Source of the DNA: Gammaproteobacteria bacterium
Lineage (GTDB): Bacteria > Pseudomonadota > Gammaproteobacteria > Eutrophobiales > Eutrophobiaceae
Reading direction: 5' to 3'
DNA length: 35,416 bases
Assembly: GCA_022826885.1 (NCBI GenBank)
Contig: JAJDUB010000029.1
Location: 1-35,416 of the forward strand
In this document: in pieces, positions 28,855-35,416 of the stretch
Numbering within the stretch: position 1 is the stretch's first letter
Layout: the number at the start of each line of letters is the position of its first letter
Position numbers and translations under genes: made by a program
Notes under the pieces: model-generated
Seen by the model: the letters and a program-made list of their open reading frames with translations, nothing else
Told to the model about the DNA's origin: nothing
The model's database searches: none

Positions 28855-31785
28855 TTACTGGCATGACTCGCAATCCGCGTCATCCAGGGAGCAGGCCTTG
28901 GCTTCCGCCTCTTCGGAATTTGTACGTTCAACCGCGGCAAGCCTGTTTTCACGGCCGCCGCTCAGGGTACTTTTTTCCACGTGGGTTGCGCCCAGGCTGC
29001 GCAGGTAATAAGTTGTCTTGAGACCTCTTACCCAGGCCAGCTTGTACAGGTTGTCCATTTTCTTGCCGTCCGGTTCGGACATGTACAAATTCAGCGATTG
29101 TGCCTGGTCGATCCATTTCTGCCGCCGCGATGCGCATTCCACCAGCCAGCGCGGGTCGACCTCGAAGGCGGTCGAGTAAAGCATTTTCAAATCATCCGGT
29201 ATGCGGTCGATCTGCTGCACGCTGCCGTCAAAATATTTCAGGTCGCTGACCATGACCTCGTCCCAGAGCCCGCGCTCCTTGAGGTCGTTTACCATGTACG
29301 GGTTGACTACGGTAAACTCGCCGGACAGGTTTGATTTGACAAACAGGTTCTGGTAGGTCGGTTCGATGGATTGGCTGACGCCGCAGATGTTGGATATGGT
29401 CGCGGTCGGGGCGATAGCCATGCAATTTGAATTGCGCATGCCCGTTTTCTTCACGCGCTTGCGCAACGCGGCCCAATCCAGCCTGCTGGTCCTGTCCATC
29501 TCCAGGTAGCCGCTCCGGTTTTTGTCGAGTGTATCGATGGAATCAATCGGCAGGATGCCCTTGCTCCAGAGCGAGCCCTTGAAACTGGTATAGGTGCCGC
29601 GTTCTTCAGCCAGTTCGGTTGATGCCTTGATGGCGTAGTAGCTGACCATCTCCATACTGGAATCGGCAAATTCAATCGCTTCACCGGATGCGTACGGCAG
29701 GCGCAACTTATACAGCGCATCCTGGAACCCCATGATCCCCATGCCCACCGGACGGTGTTTCAGGTTGGAGCGGCGCGCCTGCGGCACGCTGTAATAGTTG
29801 TAGTCGATGACGTTGTCCAGCATGCGCATGGCGACGTTGATGGTGTGCTCCAGTTTGGCCTGGTCCACTCCATTTTCGCTCACGTGCTGCGCCAGGTTCA
29901 CGGAACCGAGATTGCAGACCGCGATTTCATCGTCCGAGGTGTTCAGCGTGATCTCGGTACACAGGTTGGATGAATGCACCACACCGGTGTGTAGCTGCGG
30001 TGAGCGCAGGTTGCAGGGATCCTTGAACGTGAGCCACGGGTGGCCGGTTTCGTACAGCATGGAGAGCATCTTGCGCCACAGGTCCTGCGCCTTGAGCGTC
30101 TTGTGCAGCTTGAGCTCGCCCCGGGCCGCCATTTGCTCGTATTCCTCGTAGCGCCGGGTAAACTCCTGCCCGTACAGGTCATGCAGGTCCGCCGTGTCGT
30201 CCGGAGAGAACAGGGTCCAGTCTCCGCCCTCGCTGACGCGCCGCATGAACAAGTCCGGGATCCAGTTGGCGGTATTCATGTCGTGGGTGCGGCGCCGGTC
30301 ATCACCGGTATTCTTGCGCAGCTCCAGGAATTCCTCGATATCGAGATGCCAGCTTTCCAGGTACGCGCACATGGCGCCCTTGCGCTTGCCGCCCTGGTTG
30401 ACCGCGACGGCGGTGTCATTGGCAACCTTGAGGAACGGGACGACCCCCTGGGATTTTCCGTTGGTTCCCTTGATGTGCGCGCCCATGGAACGGACCCGGC
30501 TCCAGTCGTTGCCCAGGCCGCCGGCAAACTTGGATAACAGGGCGTCGTCCTTGATCGCGCTGAAGATACCGTCCAGGTTGTCGGGCACCGTAGTCAGGTA
30601 ACAACTGGAAAGCTGGGGCCGGCATGTTCCCGAATTGAACAGGGTGGGCGTGGAACTCATGAAATCGAAGGATGACAGCAGTTCATAGAACTCGATCGTC
30701 CTGTTTTCCCGGTCCAGTTCGTTAATGGCCAGACCCATCGCCACGCGCATGAAGAAAGCCTGCGGGAGTTCGATACGGACCTGTTCATCGGTATGGATGA
30801 AGTACCGGTCGTACAGGGTCTGCAGGCCCAGGTAGGTGAACAGATGATCCCGTTCAGGCTTCAGCGCCTTGCCCAGGCGGTCCAGGTCGTATTTCACCAG
30901 TTCATGGCCCAGCAGGTCCATGGAGGCGCCCGTTTCGATGTACTTGCGGAAATAAAGCGGGTAGTGCTCCGCCATCTGCGCCTGGGTTGCCTCCGTGGCG
31001 TTCTGGTTGATTTGGCTCAGGGCTTCCCGGCGCAAACCGTCCAGCAACAGGCGGGCGGCGACATAAGTGTAATTCGGTTCTTTTTCGATCAGCGCCCGGG
31101 CGCTCATGACCAGCGCGTGGTTTACGTCAGCCTCGTTGACGCCGTCGAACAGGTTGCGCAACGCATCGTCAATAATGAGGCTGCCGTCAACCTGCTCCAT
31201 GCCGTTGCAGGCCTCGTTGACGACGGCGAGCACACGCTCCATATCCAGTTTTTTCAACGCGCCGTCTGCGGTTTTTACGTTGATGACGCCGGTCGTCTCG
31301 GATTGCTCATCCTCCGCGTCCCTGTCTTTTTCAATACGGGCCCGGGCCCGTTCTTCCCGGTAGATTACATACGCGCGGGCAACCTTCTGTTCCCCGGCGC
31401 GCATCAGGGCCAGTTCAACCTGGTCCTGGATATCCTCGATATGTACGGTGCCGCCGCTGGACAAACGGCGCGTGACGCCCCTGACCACCTGCTCGGAGAG
31501 TTCCTTTACTTTTTCATGGACGCGCGTGGATGCTGCGGCGGTGCCTCCTTCCACCTCCAGGAAAGCCTTGGTGATGGCTACACTGATCTTGGATGCGTTA
31601 AAGGCCGTGACCTTGCCATTGCGGCGGATGACGTTATATTCTCCGGGCTGGTAAGCCGTTGCTTCGCCGGTATATTCCGGACCCGGCCGGTCGCCGTTCT
31701 GCCCGACAGGTTTGTCGCCGGTATGAATGCTGCCGGCGCTTACGTCAACGACGGACTCCGCCAGGACGGATTTTTCGCTTTGCAT
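28855..31785 (-). CDS. nrdA: Class Ia ribonucleotide reductase, large (catalytic) subunit
   Basis: About 976 residues, longer than E. coli NrdA (761) because of an extended N-terminus with an ATP-cone (NVIRRNGKVTAFNASKIS...) and a second ATP-cone-like segment (about 170-270). Two ATP-cones occur in some class Ia enzymes and suggest stronger allosteric control by ATP/dATP. Active-site cysteines and neighbours are seen: SSCYLTT, NLCTEITL (Asn, Cys, Glu) and AVCNLGSVN. The C-terminal redox pair is in CSLDDADCESCQ. I chose ATG 31785; a GTG at 31800 is in frame five codons upstream. Confidence 0.96.
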   Translation of the reverse strand: MQSEKSVLAESVVDVSAGSIHTGDKPVGQNGDRPGPEYTGEATAYQPGEYNVIRRNGKVTAFNASKISVAITKAFLEVEGGTAAASTRVHEKVKELSEQVVRGVTRRLSSGGTVHIEDIQDQVELALMRAGEQKVARAYVIYREERARARIEKDRDAEDEQSETTGVINVKTADGALKKLDMERVLAVVNEACNGMEQVDGSLIIDDALRNLFDGVNEADVNHALVMSARALIEKEPNYTYVAARLLLDGLRREALSQINQNATEATQAQMAEHYPLYFRKYIETGASMDLLGHELVKYDLDRLGKALKPERDHLFTYLGLQTLYDRYFIHTDEQVRIELPQAFFMRVAMGLAINELDRENRTIEFYELLSSFDFMSSTPTLFNSGTCRPQLSSCYLTTVPDNLDGIFSAIKDDALLSKFAGGLGNDWSRVRSMGAHIKGTNGKSQGVVPFLKVANDTAVAVNQGGKRKGAMCAYLESWHLDIEEFLELRKNTGDDRRRTHDMNTANWIPDLFMRRVSEGGDWTLFSPDDTADLHDLYGQEFTRRYEEYEQMAARGELKLHKTLKAQDLWRKMLSMLYETGHPWLTFKDPCNLRSPQLHTGVVHSSNLCTEITLNTSDDEIAVCNLGSVNLAQHVSENGVDQAKLEHTINVAMRMLDNVIDYNYYSVPQARRSNLKHRPVGMGIMGFQDALYKLRLPYASGEAIEFADSSMEMVSYYAIKASTELAEERGTYTSFKGSLWSKGILPIDSIDTLDKNRSGYLEMDRTSRLDWAALRKRVKKTGMRNSNCMAIAPTATISNICGVSQSIEPTYQNLFVKSNLSGEFTVVNPYMVNDLKERGLWDEVMVSDLKYFDGSVQQIDRIPDDLKMLYSTAFEVDPRWLVECASRRQKWIDQAQSLNLYMSEPDGKKMDNLYKLAWVRGLKTTYYLRSLGATHVEKSTLSGGRENRLAAVERTNSEEAEAKACSLDDADCESCQ

Positions 31786-31880
31786 AGGCCCTATCCGCAC
31801 ATCGTTTTTTTGTTATTGAATGCCGTTAACGGGACTGGTCAGGAACCCGGAAACGGGATGAAGCTTGTTACGTAGGACTT

Positions 31881-31909
31881 ATTATTACACTACTATATTA
31901 TGTGGTCAA
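31881..31909 (-). promoter_or_regulatory. Candidate nrdAB promoter
   Basis: TTGACC (31909-31904), a 17-nt spacer and AATAAT (31886-31881) on the minus strand, five of six bases matching the -10 consensus. NrdR-type box 1 occupies the spacer, as expected for repression by NrdR. The leader to the nrdA start would be about 90 nt. Confidence 0.55.
31890..31905. promoter_or_regulatory. NrdR box 1
   Basis: CTACTATATTATGTGG matches the NrdR consensus acaCwATATaTwGtgt in most core bases (core CTATATTATGTG at 31893-31904). It is paired with box 2 32 bp away, the usual NrdR arrangement with about three helical turns between sites. Confidence 0.65.
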
Positions 31910-31921
31910 GTGGTATTTACA

Positions 31922-31937
31922 CTACAATAACTTGTGG
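31922..31937. promoter_or_regulatory. NrdR box 2
   Basis: CTACAATAACTTGTGG matches the NrdR consensus less perfectly (core CAATAACTTGTG at 31925-31936). The phase with box 1 (32 bp) strengthens the call. A third, weaker match (GAATATCATGTG, 31959-31970) lies 34 bp further on. Confidence 0.6.
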
Positions 31938-31966
31938 ATTGTGCTGTGACCTTACCTTGAATATCA

Positions 31967-31975
31967 TGTGGATAA
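31967..31975 (-). promoter_or_regulatory. DnaA box between nrdA and lpd
   Basis: TTATCCACA on the minus strand is a perfect DnaA box. DnaA boxes upstream of nrdAB are known in E. coli, where DnaA controls its transcription, so this fits replication-linked control. One 9-mer alone could occur by chance. Confidence 0.5.
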
Positions 31976-32008
31976 GATGCGGAAAGAACCAACTGGAGAA
32001 CAGAACTC

Positions 32009-33436
32009 ATGTCGGCAGACAAAAAAATAATTCAGGCAGATGTCGCAGTGCTGGGGTCCGGCCCCGGCGGCTACACTGCGGCGTTCCGCGCCGCCGACCT
32101 GGGAATGAACACGGTTTTAATCGAGCGCTACCCCACCCTGGGCGGTGTTTGCCTGAACGTGGGATGTATTCCATCGAAAGCCCTGCTGCATGCCGCAAAG
32201 GTGATCGGTGACGCCAGGGAGGCAAGCGCTTACGGGATTGAGTTCGGCGCGCCGGACATAGACCGGAACGGGTTGCTGCGCTGGAAAGACAAGGTATTGT
32301 CGCGGCTGACCACGGGACTCAATGGGCTGGCGCGACAAAGAAAGGTCACAGTGGTCAGGGGCACAGGCCGGTTTGTCTCACCCAACCGGATCACGGTGGA
32401 CACCGGGGAAGGAACGCAGGATGTGGAATTCGGCAAGGCCATTATCGCCACCGGTTCCCGGCCCATCAACCTGCCCGGGTGTCCGGACGACCCGCGCATA
32501 ATGGATTCCACCGGGGCATTGGACCTGCCCGGGCTACCGCCAAGATTGCTGGTCGTCGGTGGCGGCATCATCGGCCTGGAACTGGCCACGGTATACCACG
32601 AACTGGGCAGCAGGGTCACCGTAGTCGAACTGCTGGACAGCCTGATGACCGGAACCGACCCGGACCTCGTGAAACCGCTGCAAAAACGTATTGCCGGCCA
32701 GTACGAGAATATCTACCTGGGTACCCGCGTGACCGGGATAAAACCTTTTGACAAGGGTTTAACGGTGGGGTTTTCCGGTCCCGGGGCGCCGCCTGAAGAT
32801 ACCTTCGACCGGGTGCTGGTGGCGGTGGGCCGGCAGCCCAACGGCGACCAAATCGGCGCCGGGGATGCCGGCATCAGGGTCGATGAGCAGGGCTTCATCC
32901 CGGTGGACAACCGGCAGCGCACCAACGTCGCCAACATATTCGCCATCGGGGATGTTACCGGTCCGCCCATGCTGGCGCACAAGGCCGCGCACGAGGGCAG
33001 GGTGGCCGCGGAGGTGGCCGCCGGCAGGAACAGCGCATTCGACGCCAGGGTGATCCCTTCCGTGGCCTACACGGACCCGGAAGTGACCTGGGTCGGCGTC
33101 ACGGAAGCCGAGGCGAAACAACAGGGCCTGAATTACGGCAAGGGCGTATTTCCCTGGGCGGCCAGCGGCCGTTCCCTGAGCCTGGGCCGCAGTGAGGGCC
33201 TGACCAAGCTGTTGTTCGATGAACAGACCCGGCGCGTCATCGGCGCGGGCATCACCGGTTCCAACGCCGGCGACCTGATCGCGGAGGTGGCCCTGGCCAT
33301 CGAGATGGACTGCACCGCGGAAGACATCGGCCTGACCATACACCCCCATCCCACCCTGTCCGAGACCGTAGCCTTCGCCGCCGACATGTACGAGGGGACG
33401 ATTACGGATTTGTATGCGGGAGGTAAAGGGGATTAG
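32009..33436 (+). CDS. lpd: Dihydrolipoyl dehydrogenase
   Basis: A 475-residue pyridine nucleotide-disulfide oxidoreductase that re-oxidises dihydrolipoamide in 2-oxoacid dehydrogenase or glycine-cleavage complexes. The FAD loop GSGPGGYTAAFRAADLG, the redox motif GGVCLNVGCIPSK (Cys pair), an NAD loop VVGGGIIGLELATVYHELG, a second FAD motif (NIFAIGDV) and the C-terminal HPHPTLSET (catalytic His-Glu) are all present. GGAG is upstream of the ATG. The neighbouring E1/E2 subunits are not in the window, so the partner complex is unknown. It is divergent from nrdA across 200 nt that contain the NrdR and DnaA sites. Confidence 0.95.
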   Translation: MSADKKIIQADVAVLGSGPGGYTAAFRAADLGMNTVLIERYPTLGGVCLNVGCIPSKALLHAAKVIGDAREASAYGIEFGAPDIDRNGLLRWKDKVLSRLTTGLNGLARQRKVTVVRGTGRFVSPNRITVDTGEGTQDVEFGKAIIATGSRPINLPGCPDDPRIMDSTGALDLPGLPPRLLVVGGGIIGLELATVYHELGSRVTVVELLDSLMTGTDPDLVKPLQKRIAGQYENIYLGTRVTGIKPFDKGLTVGFSGPGAPPEDTFDRVLVAVGRQPNGDQIGAGDAGIRVDEQGFIPVDNRQRTNVANIFAIGDVTGPPMLAHKAAHEGRVAAEVAAGRNSAFDARVIPSVAYTDPEVTWVGVTEAEAKQQGLNYGKGVFPWAASGRSLSLGRSEGLTKLLFDEQTRRVIGAGITGSNAGDLIAEVALAIEMDCTAEDIGLTIHPHPTLSETVAFAADMYEGTITDLYAGGKGD

Positions 33437-33458
33437 CAATTACGAATACAGCCTCACG

Positions 33459-33578
33459 TCAAAGGTATTGCGCAAGCTGGTCAAGCGGTGTTACCCAGGC
33501 TTTATCGGCATGGATGGGGTAGGCGTTTCCTTGCGGTATGACGAGGAAGAGTTTATCCAGCTTCTTGCCTGATTTCAC
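33459..33578 (-). CDS. Possible 39-codon open frame, perhaps a gene remnant
   Basis: In the 278-nt gap between lpd and the SDR gene, the minus strand has a GTG-started frame of 39 codons whose translation (containing LFLVIPQGNAYPI and WVTPLDQL) looks protein-like. The plus strand of the same bases also has an open frame. There is no ribosome-binding site. It may be the end of a decayed gene. I do not recognise the family and cannot decide the strand. Confidence 0.2.
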   Translation of the reverse strand: MKSGKKLDKLFLVIPQGNAYPIHADKAWVTPLDQLAQYL

Positions 33579-33714
33579 GTTCAATAAACATGTGCTAATT
33601 GTAAATTGGATTTTCAATTCGCACGACAGGAAAACTCAAGTTTTGTAAAATGGGATACAGTTCAGCAAAGGAATAACCAACCGCTGACATGTAATTTTTA
33701 ATCGAGGGAATACA

Positions 33715-34485
33715 ATGCAATTACCGGGAAAAGTTGCCGTAGTCACAGGCGGTGCATCCGGGCTCGGCAAGGCTACGGCAGAACGTTATGTCCATGAAGG
33801 CGCCTCTGTGGCCATTTTTGATTTGAACGATGACGCGGGAGAGGCCATCGCCCGGAATCTTGGTGAGAAAGCGGCTTATTACCATGTCGATGTTGCCGGT
33901 GAAGCATCGGTGAAACAGGCGCTGGACTCGGTGATGGAAAGATTCGGTGCAGTGCATGTGCTGAATAACTTTGCCGGCATCGGCACCCCGGGCAAGACTC
34001 TCGGTAAACGGGGACCGCTGCCCCTGGAGCAGTACACGAAAGTAGTGGAGGTCAACCAGATTGGCACCTTCAATGTGGCGCGCCTTGCGGCAGAGAAGAT
34101 GAGCCTGCACGACCCGGTCACGGATGACGGTATCCGCGGCGTGATCATCAACACCGCATCCGTTGCCGCGTTCGAAGGCCAGGTGGGCCAGGTTGCCTAC
34201 AGCGCCACAAAAGGCGCCATCGTGGGCATGACCCTGCCCATGGCTCGTGAACTTGCTGAGTTCGGGATTCGCGTGAACACCCTGGCGCCGGGCTTGATCC
34301 ACACACCGTTGTTTGATTCCGTGGAAGAGTCGTTCTACAACTCCCTCAAAGCCTCCGTCGTGTTCCCGCAGCGTCTGGGCAAACCGGAAGAAATCGCTGC
34401 GCTATGTGTCAGCATTGTCGAAAATGATTACATCAACGGGGAAACCATCCGGATAGATGGCGCGATTCGTATGCAACCCCGTTAA
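33715..34485 (+). CDS. Short-chain dehydrogenase, 3-hydroxyacyl-CoA dehydrogenase type 2-like
   Basis: A 256-residue SDR with TGGASGLGKAT as the cofactor loop, a DLN acid after strand 2 suggesting NAD rather than NADP, NNFAGIG (the NNAG block), catalytic Ser in TASV and YSATKG (Tyr and Lys). The segment APGLIHTPLFDSV and the C-terminal INGETIRIDGAIRMQPR resemble the type 2 3-hydroxyacyl-CoA (17-beta-HSD10) group. The substrate is probably a 3-hydroxyacyl-CoA or a steroid-like alcohol, but this is not certain. No functional link to the C1 genes is evident. Confidence 0.85.
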   Translation: MQLPGKVAVVTGGASGLGKATAERYVHEGASVAIFDLNDDAGEAIARNLGEKAAYYHVDVAGEASVKQALDSVMERFGAVHVLNNFAGIGTPGKTLGKRGPLPLEQYTKVVEVNQIGTFNVARLAAEKMSLHDPVTDDGIRGVIINTASVAAFEGQVGQVAYSATKGAIVGMTLPMARELAEFGIRVNTLAPGLIHTPLFDSVEESFYNSLKASVVFPQRLGKPEEIAALCVSIVENDYINGETIRIDGAIRMQPR

Positions 34486-34563
34486 GGCCGGGACTGATTA
34501 TAACTGTCCATGAACGAGAAGAGCCGGTAAGACCTTGACGTCTTCGGGGTCGAAAGGGTGTGC

Positions 34564-35169
34564 TTAATCGGCCAGAGCCTGTCTGACCAATGGTAATTGG
34601 TCGTTGCCGAAATAAAGGCGCTCCTTATTGACAAAAATCGTTGGGGAGCCGAATGCGCCGCGTTCGATGGCTTCATCCGTGTTGGCGCGCAGCCGATCCT
34701 TGACGGATTGCTTACCGGCCTGTAGCAGCAAACTTTTTCCATCGAAACCACATTCGTCTGCAACAGCGGCCAACACTTCGGGGTCATCCAGGTTTCTTTC
34801 ATCGGCAAAGTAAGCATGGAAGGCAGCGTCGGAGAACTCGAACAGGGCCTGCTGGTCATCCTCCAGGCTGCAACAGACGCGCATCGGCAGGACTGACCTG
34901 AGGGGATGATAATCGGACGGAAAATTCATCGGGAGACCCGCAATGGCCGCCCACTCTTTCAGCCAGGTAAACGTATGCCTGACCTTGGGAGCATCCGGAT
35001 TTCTGCGGCCCTCATAAACACTGTCATTGACGGCATTGAAAACGCCGCCGACCAGAAAAGGACGCCAGGTAATTCCGGCGCCGGTGTCCGCAAGAATCGG
35101 TTGGATGTTGTGGAAGGCGAGACGCGTCCAGGGTGAAGATAAATCGTAGAAGAATTCGACTTTTGCCAT
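34564..35169 (-). CDS. DsbA-family 2-hydroxychromene-2-carboxylate isomerase-like protein
   Basis: A 201-residue thioredoxin-fold protein of the HCCA isomerase/kappa-GST group: FFYDLSSPWTRLAF at the N-terminus (Ser in place of the DsbA active-site Cys), ITWRPFLVGGVFNA, and the C-terminal GAFGSPTIFVNKERLYFGNDQL. Such proteins act with glutathione in aromatic degradation or are of unknown role. There is no signal peptide, so it is cytoplasmic. It converges with the SDR gene (78 nt between stops). The substrate is not known. Confidence 0.88.
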   Translation of the reverse strand: MAKVEFFYDLSSPWTRLAFHNIQPILADTGAGITWRPFLVGGVFNAVNDSVYEGRRNPDAPKVRHTFTWLKEWAAIAGLPMNFPSDYHPLRSVLPMRVCCSLEDDQQALFEFSDAAFHAYFADERNLDDPEVLAAVADECGFDGKSLLLQAGKQSVKDRLRANTDEAIERGAFGSPTIFVNKERLYFGNDQLPLVRQALAD

Positions 35170-35250
35170 TCTCTACCCGGATTTCCCATTGCGCCCTTCC
35201 CGGGCCGCTGGTTGCTGATGACTACGTTTGCGGCGGCTTGATATGACCGC

Positions 35251-35416
35251 TCAGAACCGCTTGCGCAGCGTCACCCCGTAGGTGCGGGTCTCGCGCGGGT
35301 AGGAGGCGAGCTTTCCGTTCTGCAGCGGCACGTCGAATATGGGGCCGAACCAATCCTCATCCAGCAGGTTGCGCGCCCAGAAGGAGACATCCAGGTCGAA
35401 GGCGTCCAGCACCAGC
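35251..35416 (-). CDS. TonB-dependent receptor, last 54 codons
   Basis: The frame runs in from the window edge and ends with TYGVTLRKRF, a typical outer-membrane barrel terminus with final Phe. The segment SFWARNLLDEDW resembles the penultimate-strand motif of TonB-dependent receptors. Only the C-terminus is inside the window, so no substrate can be suggested. Confidence 0.75.
   Translation of the reverse strand, partial: LVLDAFDLDVSFWARNLLDEDWFGPIFDVPLQNGKLASYPRETRTYGVTLRKRF

Noticed and set aside
30793..31875. 360-codon plus-strand open frame opposite nrdA
   Set aside because: Shadow of the NrdA N-terminus, which contains recognisable ATP-cones; GC-rich codon use opens long antisense frames here.

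Overview
The window is a methylotrophy island from a proteobacterium, most likely a gammaproteobacterium. The grounds are TonB-dependent receptors at both edges, class Ia nrdAB with NrdR-type boxes, and a proteobacterial tetrahydromethanopterin (H4MPT) gene set with a 170-residue Fae. No rRNA or tRNA is visible, so finer taxonomy is a guess. No integrase or transposase was seen; short dispersed repeats are the only mobile-looking DNA.

Layout. 1-7.7 kb: end of a TonB receptor, a small Cys-containing secreted protein, a SoxYZ-like carrier (minus strand), then xoxF (lanthanide-type methanol dehydrogenase), a pseudoazurin-like cupredoxin, xoxJ and an unrecognised secreted protein. 7.7-19.3 kb: a minus-strand run of eleven tightly packed genes. 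It reads fwdD, fwdB, fwdA, ftr, fwdC, fdxA (7Fe ferredoxin), fprA (ferredoxin-NADP reductase), then a second, paralogous fhcB, fhcA, fhcD, fhcC. 19.5-27.3 kb: H4MPT and methylofuran genes and C1 enzymes (beta-RFAP synthase, mch, a CitG-like protein, fae, a HisA-like protein, mfnF-like, pabB, mfnE-like). 27.6-31.8 kb: nrdBA (minus). 32.0-35.4 kb: lpd, an SDR dehydrogenase, an HCCA-isomerase-like protein and the 3' end of a second TonB receptor.

How it fits together. XoxF oxidises methanol to formaldehyde in the periplasm, perhaps passing electrons to the cupredoxin. Fae condenses formaldehyde with H4MPT, and Mch makes formyl-H4MPT from the methenyl form; the methylene dehydrogenase is not in the window. 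An Ftr/FhcD moves the formyl group to methylofuran. From there the island encodes two apparent fates. The Fhc set has a B subunit that has lost the metal-binding Cys, so it should only hydrolyse formyl-methylofuran to formate. The Fwd set keeps that Cys, the 4Fe-4S motif and a separate FwdD, so it looks like a true Mo/W formylmethanofuran dehydrogenase making CO2. The ferredoxin and ferredoxin-NADP reductase placed between the two sets suggest a route from this oxidation to NADPH, or the reverse. That paired hydrolase/dehydrogenase operon is the most striking thing in the window.

All functions are inferred from reading translated sequence; no database search was run.
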